Shown in pieces: positions 9,343 to 17,427 of a DNA stretch of 63,043 nt. How positions within the stretch are numbered: the stretch's first letter is position 1; every line of letters starts with the position of its first letter. Source of the stretch: Rs1 sp036960485 (GTDB lineage Bacteria; Pseudomonadota; Gammaproteobacteria; Pseudomonadales; Balneatricaceae); the NCBI GenBank assembly GCA_036960485.1, contig JBALXS010000017.1, positions 1 to 63,043 on the forward strand. The letters are read 5' to 3'. The notes beneath the pieces are model-generated. The model was not told where the DNA came from. It searched no databases and was given only the letters and a program-made list of their open reading frames with translations. The position numbers were made by a program, and so were the translations under genes.

Positions 9343-10707
9343 TTGGAATTTATTCAAACCGTATTATCTTTTGTTATTACTTTAGGCATTTTAGTCACTA
9401 TTCACGAATGGGGGCATTTTTATGTCGCTAGGCTTTGTGGTATTAAAGTTCTGCGTTTCTCAGTAGGGTTTGGGAAGATACTTTATTCTAGAAAAGATCG
9501 CCAAGGAACAGAGTTTGCACTGGCGCTAATCCCTTTAGGGGGATATGTGAAAATGCTGGATGAGCGCGAAGGGGATGTAGATCCTGAACAGAAGTCGCAG
9601 GCGTTTAATAATAAAAACGTCTGGCAGCGAATTGCTGTTGTTGCAGCTGGGCCCATCGTTAATTTATTGTTCGCTGTATTGGTTTATTGGGTGCTTTTTG
9701 TCAATGGTGTTAGTTCGGTCGTGCCGATTATTGGATCTGTGGTCAAAGATTCTATTGCAGAGCAAGTCAACTTACCTATTGGCGGAGAAATTTTACAAAT
9801 TGATGGTCAGAACATAAAGTCTTGGCAAGATGTTAATTTAGCTTTGGCTAGGCGTATTGGTGAATCAGGTTCTTTGAAGGTAGTTATCAAAGGAGGTGAG
9901 GGACAAGACTCCTTTAAGCAAGTTACTTATAATGTAGCGCTAGAAAATTGGTCTGTTGATTTAGAGAAGAAAAGCCCAGTTTATAGTATCGGTATTTTGC
10001 CGATGAGACCTGAAGTTGAAGCCGTTCTAGCCAGCATTAGCCCTGATAGTCGTGCCAGTGAAGCAGGTTTGAAGCAACATGATAAAGTGCTAGCGATATC
10101 TGGACGTGGAATAGCTAATTGGCAAGAATTAGTAAATCTTGTTAAATCTTCACCCGAGCAATCTTTATTATTTGAAATTGAGCGTTTAGGGAGTATTAAA
10201 GAAATTTCTATAACTCCTGCTGAAAAAACGCTAGAATCCGGACTAAAAATTGGCTTTATAGGGGCCGGTGTTGCAGCACCTGCATGGCCTGAACATATGA
10301 TCAGGAGCTATAAATTAGGTGTTGTGGAAGGCTTTTTCGAAGGTGTGCAAAACACTTGGAAAATGATGAGTTTAACCTTAGATTCAATTAAAAAAATGCT
10401 TCAAGGGCTTATCTCTGTTAAAAATCTTAGTGGGCCTATTACTATTGCCAAAGTTGCCGCTCAGAGCGCTCAATCCGGTTTTGAAGCATATTTAAGCTTT
10501 CTCGCATATTTAAGTATTAGTTTAGGTATTCTAAATTTGTTGCCAATACCGATGCTAGATGGTGGGCATTTGTTTTATTATGCAATAGAAGTAATCAAAG
10601 GCAAGCCTGTATCCGAACGTGTACAAGAGATGGGTCTTAGGGTAGGCATGGCGTTATTGTTCAGTATGATGGCAATAGCAATGTTTAATGATGTAATGCG
10701 ATTATAG
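9343..10707 (+). CDS. rseP: Site-2 zinc metalloprotease RseP
   Basis: Inner-membrane protease that cleaves anti-sigma factor RseA and remnant signal peptides. The HEXXH site HEWGH is at residues 21-25 in the first membrane segment. Two PDZ-like regions occupy the periplasmic middle (about 125-300), and the second active-site segment NLLPIPMLDGGH lies near residue 400. The length of 454 is typical. The only workable start is TTG, touching the cdsA stop with no spacer and only a weak ribosome site (GGTGG), so translation probably depends on coupling to cdsA. Confidence 0.96.
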   Translation: MEFIQTVLSFVITLGILVTIHEWGHFYVARLCGIKVLRFSVGFGKILYSRKDRQGTEFALALIPLGGYVKMLDEREGDVDPEQKSQAFNNKNVWQRIAVVAAGPIVNLLFAVLVYWVLFVNGVSSVVPIIGSVVKDSIAEQVNLPIGGEILQIDGQNIKSWQDVNLALARRIGESGSLKVVIKGGEGQDSFKQVTYNVALENWSVDLEKKSPVYSIGILPMRPEVEAVLASISPDSRASEAGLKQHDKVLAISGRGIANWQELVNLVKSSPEQSLLFEIERLGSIKEISITPAEKTLESGLKIGFIGAGVAAPAWPEHMIRSYKLGVVEGFFEGVQNTWKMMSLTLDSIKKMLQGLISVKNLSGPITIAKVAAQSAQSGFEAYLSFLAYLSISLGILNLLPIPMLDGGHLFYYAIEVIKGKPVSERVQEMGLRVGMALLFSMMAIAMFNDVMRL

Positions 10708-10749
10708 TTAAGTGATACGCAATTAATGTACTTAATAGAGAAGAAATTA

Positions 10750-13071
10750 ATGAAAAAGCAGTTAGGGTTATTACTCGGTTTTTTGTTTTGGGCTAACATT
10801 GCCTCAGCAGCGTTTCCAGCGTTTGAAGTGCAAGATATTCGTTTGGAAGGTATACAAAGCGTTGAGCCTGGCATCGTTTTTCATAATTTTCCAATAAGTA
10901 CAGGAGAGGTGATAACTCAGCAAGATCTGAGTTCAGCTGTTAAAAAACTATATAAATCTGGATACTTTCAAAACATTGAAGTTGAACGAGACGGTGATAT
11001 ATTGATTCTAAAGTTGGTAGAGAGGCCAGCTGTAGGCAAGATCCGTATCAAAGGTAACAAGGTATTAACAACTGAAAATTTGAAAGAAGGTTTAGAAAAC
11101 TCCGGTTTAAAAGAAGGTGTTGTTTTCAAACGCTCTGCTCTTGAACGTATTAAAACAGATCTAAAGACTGTCTACGCTTCTCAAGGTCGTTATAATGCCA
11201 AAATAGAGGCGCAAGTCGAGCCGTTAGAGAATAATAGAATAGCCTTAAATATTAAGATTATTGAAGGGCGAGTTGCTAAGATTAATCATATTAATATTGT
11301 CGGTAATAGTGAATACGATGATGAAGAATTAAAAGAACTTTTTACTTCAAAGTTGCCGTCGTTTTGGTCTTGGTTTAGCAAAGATGATCGTTATTCGAGA
11401 GAGAAGGTTGCCGCCGATATAGAAAGAGTACGCTCATTTTACTTAGACCGTGGTTACATTAATTTTAAGGTTACATCGACACAGGTTTCTATTTCTCCAG
11501 ATAAACGAAGTGTTTTTATTAGCATAAATGTTAGTGAAGGTGCTAAGTTTGAAATTGGTGAAATTTCAATTAATGGTGATTTAGTCGTACCTGAGGCAGA
11601 TTTGCGCAGCCAAATAATCTTTAAAACTGGAGATGTGTTTTCTCGTAAAAATATCGGACTCTCTAGTGAAAAGATGTTGAATGTTTTGGGAAATAGCGGC
11701 TATATGTTTGCTGATATTCAGCCTTCTCCAAGTGTTGTGAGTGATACAGTTGTCGATTTAAAGTTCTATTTACGGCCAGGTAAACGTACTTACGTACGTA
11801 GAATAAATATTAAAGGGAACGAAAAAACAGCTGACTTAGTTATTCGCAGACAATTGAAGCAGATGGAATCAGCACTAGCATCAAGTGAAAGTATAACTAA
11901 ATCTAAGGAAAGCTTAGATCGGTCGGGTTTCTTTTCAGAGGTAGCTATTGCAACAACACCTGTAGCAGGAACAGATGATCAAATCGATGTAGATTTAACC
12001 GTGCAAGAGCGCTCTTCAGGTAATTTTACAGCGAGCGTTGGTTTTTCGCAAAGTGAAAGCATTATATTAGATTTTGGTATTAGCCAAGATAATTTCTTGG
12101 GTTCTGGTAACAGAGTTAGTGCGAATGTGACGAAATCAGATGTGACAAAAGAGATACGTTTAGATTATAGCAATCCATTTTATACTGTGGATGGGGTGAG
12201 TCGTGGGTTTGATACGTATTATAGAAAAGAAGATTTTTCCGAGAATTCATCAAGTAAATTTAAGATTAATGAATATGGTGGTGGTGTTTCATTCGGTTAT
12301 CCAATTAACGAGTATCAGAGAGTTTCAGTACGCTTTGGCGCAGAAGATATTGAAGTAGAACCTAATACAACAACCAGTGAAGAAGTAACTTCTTACATAG
12401 CTAAAAATGGCGACAGCTTTACTAATACTAATGCGACACTTTATTGGAGCGAAAATAAACTTAATCGTGGTCTTTTTCCAACCAATGGTCACAAGCAAAG
12501 AGTTAGTTTAGAAGTTGCAATCCCAGGAAGCGATTTAAGTTATTATAAATTGTCTTATAAGGGTTCTTGGATCAAGTCTATTTCGTTTGACGAAAAGTGG
12601 TTGATTGGAGCTAGAGGGAACTTGGGTTATGCTGACGCAATAGGGGATAAAGAATTTCCATTCTTTAAACATTTTTTTGCAGGCGGCATAGGTTCAATGC
12701 GCGGCGTATCTTCGAACTCATTAGGCCCACTAGATAGTGAAGTTGATTCTATTGGCGGAAATGTACTAATAACTGGTGGAGCCGATTTAATCTTTCCTAT
12801 ACCTGGAATTGATGATGCTCAAAAATACCGAACTTCATTATTTGTGGATGCCGGCGGAATTTTTGCAACTAGCTGCTTACCAAATAACAACTCGACAACA
12901 TCGGTTTGTAATGAAGGTATTAATTTAGAAGATATGAAATTTTCGGCTGGATTAGGATTTACTTGGATAACACCATTAGGGCCTCTTACATTCTCTTACG
13001 CTAAGCTACTGAATAAAAAAGAAAACGATGACGAAAAAACCTTTGATTTTACTTTAGGTGGTACATTTTAA
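10750..13071 (+). CDS. bamA: Outer membrane assembly factor BamA
   Basis: Core of the BAM complex, which folds beta-barrel proteins into the outer membrane. A signal peptide (MKKQLGLLLGFLF then WANIASA, cleaved before AFPAFEV) is followed by five POTRA repeats to about residue 415 and a C-terminal barrel ending in aromatic Phe (LGGTF). The barrel's conserved RGF-type loop reads GSMRGVSS. ATG 10750, preceded by AGAGAAGAA, makes a better start than ATG 10726. It follows rseP, as usual. The gene that normally follows, the chaperone skp, is absent. Confidence 0.96.
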   Translation: MKKQLGLLLGFLFWANIASAAFPAFEVQDIRLEGIQSVEPGIVFHNFPISTGEVITQQDLSSAVKKLYKSGYFQNIEVERDGDILILKLVERPAVGKIRIKGNKVLTTENLKEGLENSGLKEGVVFKRSALERIKTDLKTVYASQGRYNAKIEAQVEPLENNRIALNIKIIEGRVAKINHINIVGNSEYDDEELKELFTSKLPSFWSWFSKDDRYSREKVAADIERVRSFYLDRGYINFKVTSTQVSISPDKRSVFISINVSEGAKFEIGEISINGDLVVPEADLRSQIIFKTGDVFSRKNIGLSSEKMLNVLGNSGYMFADIQPSPSVVSDTVVDLKFYLRPGKRTYVRRINIKGNEKTADLVIRRQLKQMESALASSESITKSKESLDRSGFFSEVAIATTPVAGTDDQIDVDLTVQERSSGNFTASVGFSQSESIILDFGISQDNFLGSGNRVSANVTKSDVTKEIRLDYSNPFYTVDGVSRGFDTYYRKEDFSENSSSKFKINEYGGGVSFGYPINEYQRVSVRFGAEDIEVEPNTTTSEEVTSYIAKNGDSFTNTNATLYWSENKLNRGLFPTNGHKQRVSLEVAIPGSDLSYYKLSYKGSWIKSISFDEKWLIGARGNLGYADAIGDKEFPFFKHFFAGGIGSMRGVSSNSLGPLDSEVDSIGGNVLITGGADLIFPIPGIDDAQKYRTSLFVDAGGIFATSCLPNNNSTTSVCNEGINLEDMKFSAGLGFTWITPLGPLTFSYAKLLNKKENDDEKTFDFTLGGTF

Positions 13072-13105
13072 GAAAACTGCAATATCAGATACACGCTACT
13101 AACTT

Positions 13106-13154
13106 TTAAGAGCTTGACAGAGTTTTATAGCGTGCTGTACTTGCAAGCTCTTAA
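13106..13154 (+). promoter_or_regulatory. Long palindrome between bamA and lpxD
   Basis: TTAAGAGCTTG (13106-13116) and CAAGCTCTTAA (13144-13154) form a perfect 11-bp inverted repeat with a 27-base spacer that itself contains ACAG/CTGT. A TTGACA hexamer overlaps the left arm, so this could be a promoter under a palindromic operator, or a transcript hairpin after bamA. There is no T-run. The 211-base gap is where skp would lie. Confidence 0.45.
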
Positions 13155-13282
13155 TAGTTTTCACATATTGTAGATAGTAGATGATGTTTAGCTAATATAA
13201 TAAACACAGTGCTGTAATTATTGGTATGTTCTATCAGCTTGTTATAAAAATTAAGCTTACAAAATAAAAGCAGAGGTGTTAA

Positions 13283-14326
13283 GTGTTCAGCGTTGCTCAA
13301 ATAGCCCATTTTTTACAAGCCGATGTAATAGGCGATGGTAATCTGCAAATCACACATATAGCACCTTTAACTTCAGCTGAAGAAGGTGCTATTAGTTTTT
13401 GTGCTAACACAAAATCCCTTCCACATTTACGTAAATGTAATGCATCAGCAATTCTAGTCAGTACTAGTGAACAAGATTTAGTGCTCAATAGCGCTATCGT
13501 GGTAGATAATCCGTATTTAGCATTTGCGCAAATTAGTAAATGGTTTGATTGGCGTGCAAAGCTGATAGCAGGCATTGTTGATGCTAGTAAAGTCGCAATA
13601 TCAGCTAAAGTAGCTAGCACTGCTCAACTATGCCATGGAGCCGTAGTAGGAAATAACAGTTCGATAGGTGAACACTGCTATATTGGCCCCAATGTAGTGA
13701 TAGCTGATTATTGTATTATAGAAGCCAATACTCGCATAGAAGCGGGGGTCGTTTTATACCAAGATGTGAAAATTGGCGAGAATTGTCATATTCATTCCAA
13801 TGCAGTTATAGGTGCCGATGGATTTGGATTTGCTAAAAAAGCAGTCGGCTGGCAAAAAATTTGCCAGTTAGGTGGTGTTCGCATCGGTAGAGACGTAGAA
13901 ATTGGCGCTTCGACAACAATAGATCGAGGTGCGTTGTCAGATACGATAATAGGTGACGGTGTTAAATTGGATAATCAAATTCAAATTGGGCACAATGCTA
14001 AAATAGGTGATTACTCTGCAGTAGCAGCAAGTACAGCGATAGCAGGTAGTACCAATATTGGCGAGAATTGCACTATCGCTGGTATGTGTGCAATAGCAGG
14101 TCATCTTGATATAGTAGCTGGCACGCACATTACTGGAATGAGTATGGTCAGCAACTCTATCAAAAAAGCGGGTGTTTATTCTTCAGGCACAGCTACTGAA
14201 GAGCATCACAGTTGGAAGCGTAATGTAGTAAGGTTTCGCAGTTTAGATGCTATCGCAAAACGTATAAAAGTATTAGAAAGGGAAGTGAAAGCACTTTCTT
14301 TAGAGGAGAATAAAGGCAAAGTATGA
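13283..14326 (+). CDS. lpxD: UDP-3-O-acylglucosamine N-acyltransferase LpxD
   Basis: Third committed step of lipid A synthesis: adds the N-linked hydroxyacyl chain to UDP-3-O-acylglucosamine. The N-terminal uridine-binding domain (to about residue 100) is followed by hexapeptide repeats of a left-handed beta-helix, with the catalytic His in QIQIGHNAKIG (near 239). The start is GTG with GCAGAGG upstream. The stop overlaps the start of fabZ (ATGA). At 347 residues the length is usual. Confidence 0.96.
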   Translation: MFSVAQIAHFLQADVIGDGNLQITHIAPLTSAEEGAISFCANTKSLPHLRKCNASAILVSTSEQDLVLNSAIVVDNPYLAFAQISKWFDWRAKLIAGIVDASKVAISAKVASTAQLCHGAVVGNNSSIGEHCYIGPNVVIADYCIIEANTRIEAGVVLYQDVKIGENCHIHSNAVIGADGFGFAKKAVGWQKICQLGGVRIGRDVEIGASTTIDRGALSDTIIGDGVKLDNQIQIGHNAKIGDYSAVAASTAIAGSTNIGENCTIAGMCAIAGHLDIVAGTHITGMSMVSNSIKKAGVYSSGTATEEHHSWKRNVVRFRSLDAIAKRIKVLEREVKALSLEENKGKV

Positions 14327-14757
14327 TAATGGATATAAATCAGATTCGTGAATATTTACCTCATCGTTACCCATTTCTATTGGTTGATCGTGTTGAAGAG
14401 TTAGTTTTAGGTGAATCGATAAAGGCCTATAAAAATGTAACAGTAAATGAGCCTTTTTTTAATGGCCATTTTCCTGAACATCCTGTTATGCCTGGTGTCT
14501 TAATTGTTGAAGCTATGGCACAAGCAGCTGGAATATTAGGATTTAAAACGATGGATAAAACCCCTCAAGATGGTTCCATGTATTATTTTGTCGGCTCCGA
14601 TAAGCTCCGTTTCAAGAAACCGGTTGTGCCTGGTGATAGATTAGATTTATTCGCTAGCATAGTTTCTGAAAAACGCGGTATTTGGAAGTTTGATGTTAAA
14701 GCTGAGGTTGCAGGTAAAATTGTTAGTTCAGCTACTATTCTATGTGCAGATCGTTAG
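14323..14757 (+). CDS. fabZ: 3-hydroxyacyl-ACP dehydratase FabZ
   Basis: Dehydrates hydroxyacyl-ACP in fatty acid elongation. The hot-dog fold active-site segment GHFPEHPVMPGVLIVEAMAQ holds catalytic His49 and Glu63. At 144 residues the length is normal. ATG 14323 overlaps the lpxD stop by 4 bases; ATG 14329 is the other possible start and would also begin well (MDINQIREYLPHRYPF). The lpxD-fabZ-lpxA-lpxB order is conserved. Confidence 0.96.
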   Translation: MIMDINQIREYLPHRYPFLLVDRVEELVLGESIKAYKNVTVNEPFFNGHFPEHPVMPGVLIVEAMAQAAGILGFKTMDKTPQDGSMYYFVGSDKLRFKKPVVPGDRLDLFASIVSEKRGIWKFDVKAEVAGKIVSSATILCADR

Positions 14758-14763
14758 GTATAA

Positions 14764-15555
14764 ATGTTGATTGAAGCTAATTCATTAATACATCCCAGTG
14801 CAATAATAGACCCTAGTGCACAGCTGGCTGAAGATGTAATAGTAGGTCCTTGGACTATTATAGGTGCTGATGTAGAGATTGACTCAGGTACAATAATTTC
14901 CTCCCATGTGGTGATTAAAGGCGCTTGCAAAATTGGAAAGAATAATAAGATCTTTCAATTTTGTTCTATTGGTGAAGACTGCCAAGATAAAAAGTACCAA
15001 GGTGAAGTTACCTATTTAGAAATAGGTGACAATAATGTGTTTCGTGAAAGTTGTACTATTCATCGTGGAACTATCCAGGATAAAGGGATTACTAAAATAG
15101 GCAGTCGTAACTTATTTATGGTCAATGTGCATATAGCGCATGATTGTGTCATAGGTAACGACATTATTTTGGCAAATAATACCGCAGCCGCTGGGCACGT
15201 AATTATAAATGATCGTGCAATACTTGGCGGTTTTAGCGCTATACATCAATTTTGTCATATAGGTAATTCTGTAATGTGTGGTGCCGGCACTGTTATTTTA
15301 AAAGATATACCCGCTTTTGTAATGGCCAGTGGTAACCCAGCTAAGCCTTTTGGTATCAATAGTGAAGGACTTAGAAGGCAAGGCTACTCAGCTTCGTTAA
15401 TTACTGAGATCAAACGCGCTTATAAGATAGTTTATCGCCAGCAACTTTCAATTGAAGATGCAATATCCAAATTACAAGAAATGGCACAGCAGCATGACGC
15501 CATTCAACTTCTTGCTCAGTCTTTAGTGCAATCTAGTCGCGGCATCATTCGCTAG
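14764..15555 (+). CDS. lpxA: UDP-N-acetylglucosamine O-acyltransferase LpxA
   Basis: First step of lipid A synthesis: transfers hydroxyacyl from ACP to the 3-OH of UDP-GlcNAc. It is a trimeric left-handed beta-helix with hexapeptide repeats through about residue 190 and a helical tail. The catalytic His sits in VNVHIAHDCVIGND (near 125). At 263 residues the length is close to that of E. coli. Six bases after fabZ and overlapping lpxB by one base, it is part of a tight operon. Confidence 0.96.
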   Translation: MLIEANSLIHPSAIIDPSAQLAEDVIVGPWTIIGADVEIDSGTIISSHVVIKGACKIGKNNKIFQFCSIGEDCQDKKYQGEVTYLEIGDNNVFRESCTIHRGTIQDKGITKIGSRNLFMVNVHIAHDCVIGNDIILANNTAAAGHVIINDRAILGGFSAIHQFCHIGNSVMCGAGTVILKDIPAFVMASGNPAKPFGINSEGLRRQGYSASLITEIKRAYKIVYRQQLSIEDAISKLQEMAQQHDAIQLLAQSLVQSSRGIIR

Positions 15556-16739
15556 TGCCAAATGATAAACCAGCTACAAATAAGAGGCCTCTTCGTGTTG
15601 CGATTATCGCAGGCGAAGCTTCAGGCGATATTTTAGGTGCTGGTTTGATCGAAGCACTAAAAAAGCGCTATTCGGAGATTGAATTTTACGGTATTGGCGG
15701 GCCACTGATGATTGCACAAGGTTGTTATAGCAAAGTTGCTATGGATCAGCTTTCTGTAATGGGTATTGTAGAAGTTTTATCTCGATTGCCTAAATTACTT
15801 TCTTTGCAGAAAGGTTTAATCTGCGAATTCTTGAAAGATCCTCCTGATATATTTATTGGTATTGATGCACCTGATTTTAATTTAAATGTTGAATTAGCAT
15901 TGAAAGAAGCTGGCATATTGACGGTTCACTATGTCAGTCCCTCTGTATGGGCATGGAAAGCTAAACGAATTTATAAGATAAAGAAAGCAGTAGATTTACT
16001 GCTATGTTTATTTCCTTTTGAAGCTCAATATTACCAAAAGACAAAGCAACGAATTGCGTATGTAGGGCATCCATTGGCTGAGATTATCAGTAGTGAATAT
16101 GATATAGCCGCTTGTAAGCTAGAACTTGGTTGCAAACCTGATGACCAAGTAGTTGCATTATTACCAGGTAGCCGCAGCAGTGAAATCAAATATCTGTTGC
16201 CCGTTTTTGTGAAAACGGCCGCTGTATTATACAACAAGTATCCAAACATACAGTTTTTGTTACCGGCGGTAAACCAGCAACGCTACGATGAAATTAACAC
16301 GTTATTGGCTGGGTCTCCTGAGTTGCCAATAAAGCTAATTTTGCAGCGCTCTAGGTCTGTTATGCGCGCCGCTGATGCCATATTGATAGCCTCAGGCACC
16401 GCCACTTTAGAAGCGGCATTACTAGGTAAACCGATGGTGGTTGCGTACAAAATGGCCGCATTGACTTATGCTGTTTATTCGAGAATGATTAAGACTAAGT
16501 ATGTTTCACTGCCCAATATTTTAGCCGATGAAATGTTAGTACCTGAATTGTTACAACATGAGGCAACACCAGAAAAATTGAGTGTAGCTGTTGAAAAAGC
16601 GCTGACAGATCAAGCTAGACGATTATACCTACAAGCAAAATTCCAAGAAATTCATAGCCAATTGAATCTGTCAGCGAATGAACAGGCTGCTGATGCAATT
16701 CAAAAGCTGTTGAATTCATCCCCTCTAGAAAACAGCTAA
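15555..16739 (+). CDS. lpxB: Lipid-A-disaccharide synthase LpxB
   Basis: Glycosyltransferase joining UDP-diacylglucosamine and lipid X to the beta-1,6 disaccharide at the inner membrane. The N-terminal AGEASGDILGAGL motif and the central LLPGSRSSEI motif are typical of the GT19 family. GTG 15555 shares its first base with the last base of the lpxA stop. At 394 residues the length is standard. rnhB follows after 19 bases. Confidence 0.96.
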   Translation: MPNDKPATNKRPLRVAIIAGEASGDILGAGLIEALKKRYSEIEFYGIGGPLMIAQGCYSKVAMDQLSVMGIVEVLSRLPKLLSLQKGLICEFLKDPPDIFIGIDAPDFNLNVELALKEAGILTVHYVSPSVWAWKAKRIYKIKKAVDLLLCLFPFEAQYYQKTKQRIAYVGHPLAEIISSEYDIAACKLELGCKPDDQVVALLPGSRSSEIKYLLPVFVKTAAVLYNKYPNIQFLLPAVNQQRYDEINTLLAGSPELPIKLILQRSRSVMRAADAILIASGTATLEAALLGKPMVVAYKMAALTYAVYSRMIKTKYVSLPNILADEMLVPELLQHEATPEKLSVAVEKALTDQARRLYLQAKFQEIHSQLNLSANEQAADAIQKLLNSSPLENS

Positions 16740-16758
16740 ATTAATTAAAGAGAGTTTA

Positions 16759-17352
16759 ATGTTAGATTTAGAGCAATATAAATATATGCCTATGCTAGCG
16801 GGTTGCGATGAAGTTGGGCGTGGTCCATTAATAGGAGATGTAGTCTCTGCTGCCGTTATTCTCGACCCTGATAAACCTATTATGGGTTTAGCTGACTCTA
16901 AAAAGCTTAGCGAAAAGAAACGAAACTACCTATATCAGCAAATTATAGAAAATGCCTTATGTTATGCAGTAGGTAGGGCTAGTCCTATTGAAATTGATGA
17001 AATCAACATATTACAGGCGAGTATGCTTTCAATGAAGCGAGCAATTGAAGGGTTAAATATGCAGCCACAGATGGTGTTAGTTGACGGTAATCGGTGTCCT
17101 GAAATAATATTTCCTTGTGTAGCGATAGTAAAAGGAGATGCTAAAGTTGCAGCGATCAGTGCTGCTTCTATTATTGCGAAGGTAGTACGCGATAAAGAAA
17201 TGGTGATGTTACATGAAGCGCATCCGCAATACGGTTTTGATCGCCATAAAGGTTACCCAACTAAAGAGCATATGGCAGCACTGGCAACATATGGTCCATT
17301 AGCAATGCATCGTAAGAGCTTTAAGCCAGTGCGTGTATTACTAGAACGCTAA
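16759..17352 (+). CDS. rnhB: Ribonuclease HII
   Basis: Removes ribonucleotides from RNA/DNA hybrids and misincorporated rNMPs from DNA. The DEVGRGPL motif (Asp17, Glu18) supplies catalytic acids, and VDGNRCPE and SAASIIAKVVRD follow. At 197 residues the length is typical. A GAGAG ribosome site precedes the ATG. lpxB-rnhB-dnaE is the usual order. The second glycine of the common GPLAGPVV motif region reads GPLIGDVV here, a mild variant. Confidence 0.95.
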   Translation: MLDLEQYKYMPMLAGCDEVGRGPLIGDVVSAAVILDPDKPIMGLADSKKLSEKKRNYLYQQIIENALCYAVGRASPIEIDEINILQASMLSMKRAIEGLNMQPQMVLVDGNRCPEIIFPCVAIVKGDAKVAAISAASIIAKVVRDKEMVMLHEAHPQYGFDRHKGYPTKEHMAALATYGPLAMHRKSFKPVRVLLER

Positions 17353-17427
17353 ATCTTAAAGTTATAAAATTATAAATAGCATAATGATTAGTCTAAAAAT
17401 GATATTAAGTACGGAATTCAAATAAGT

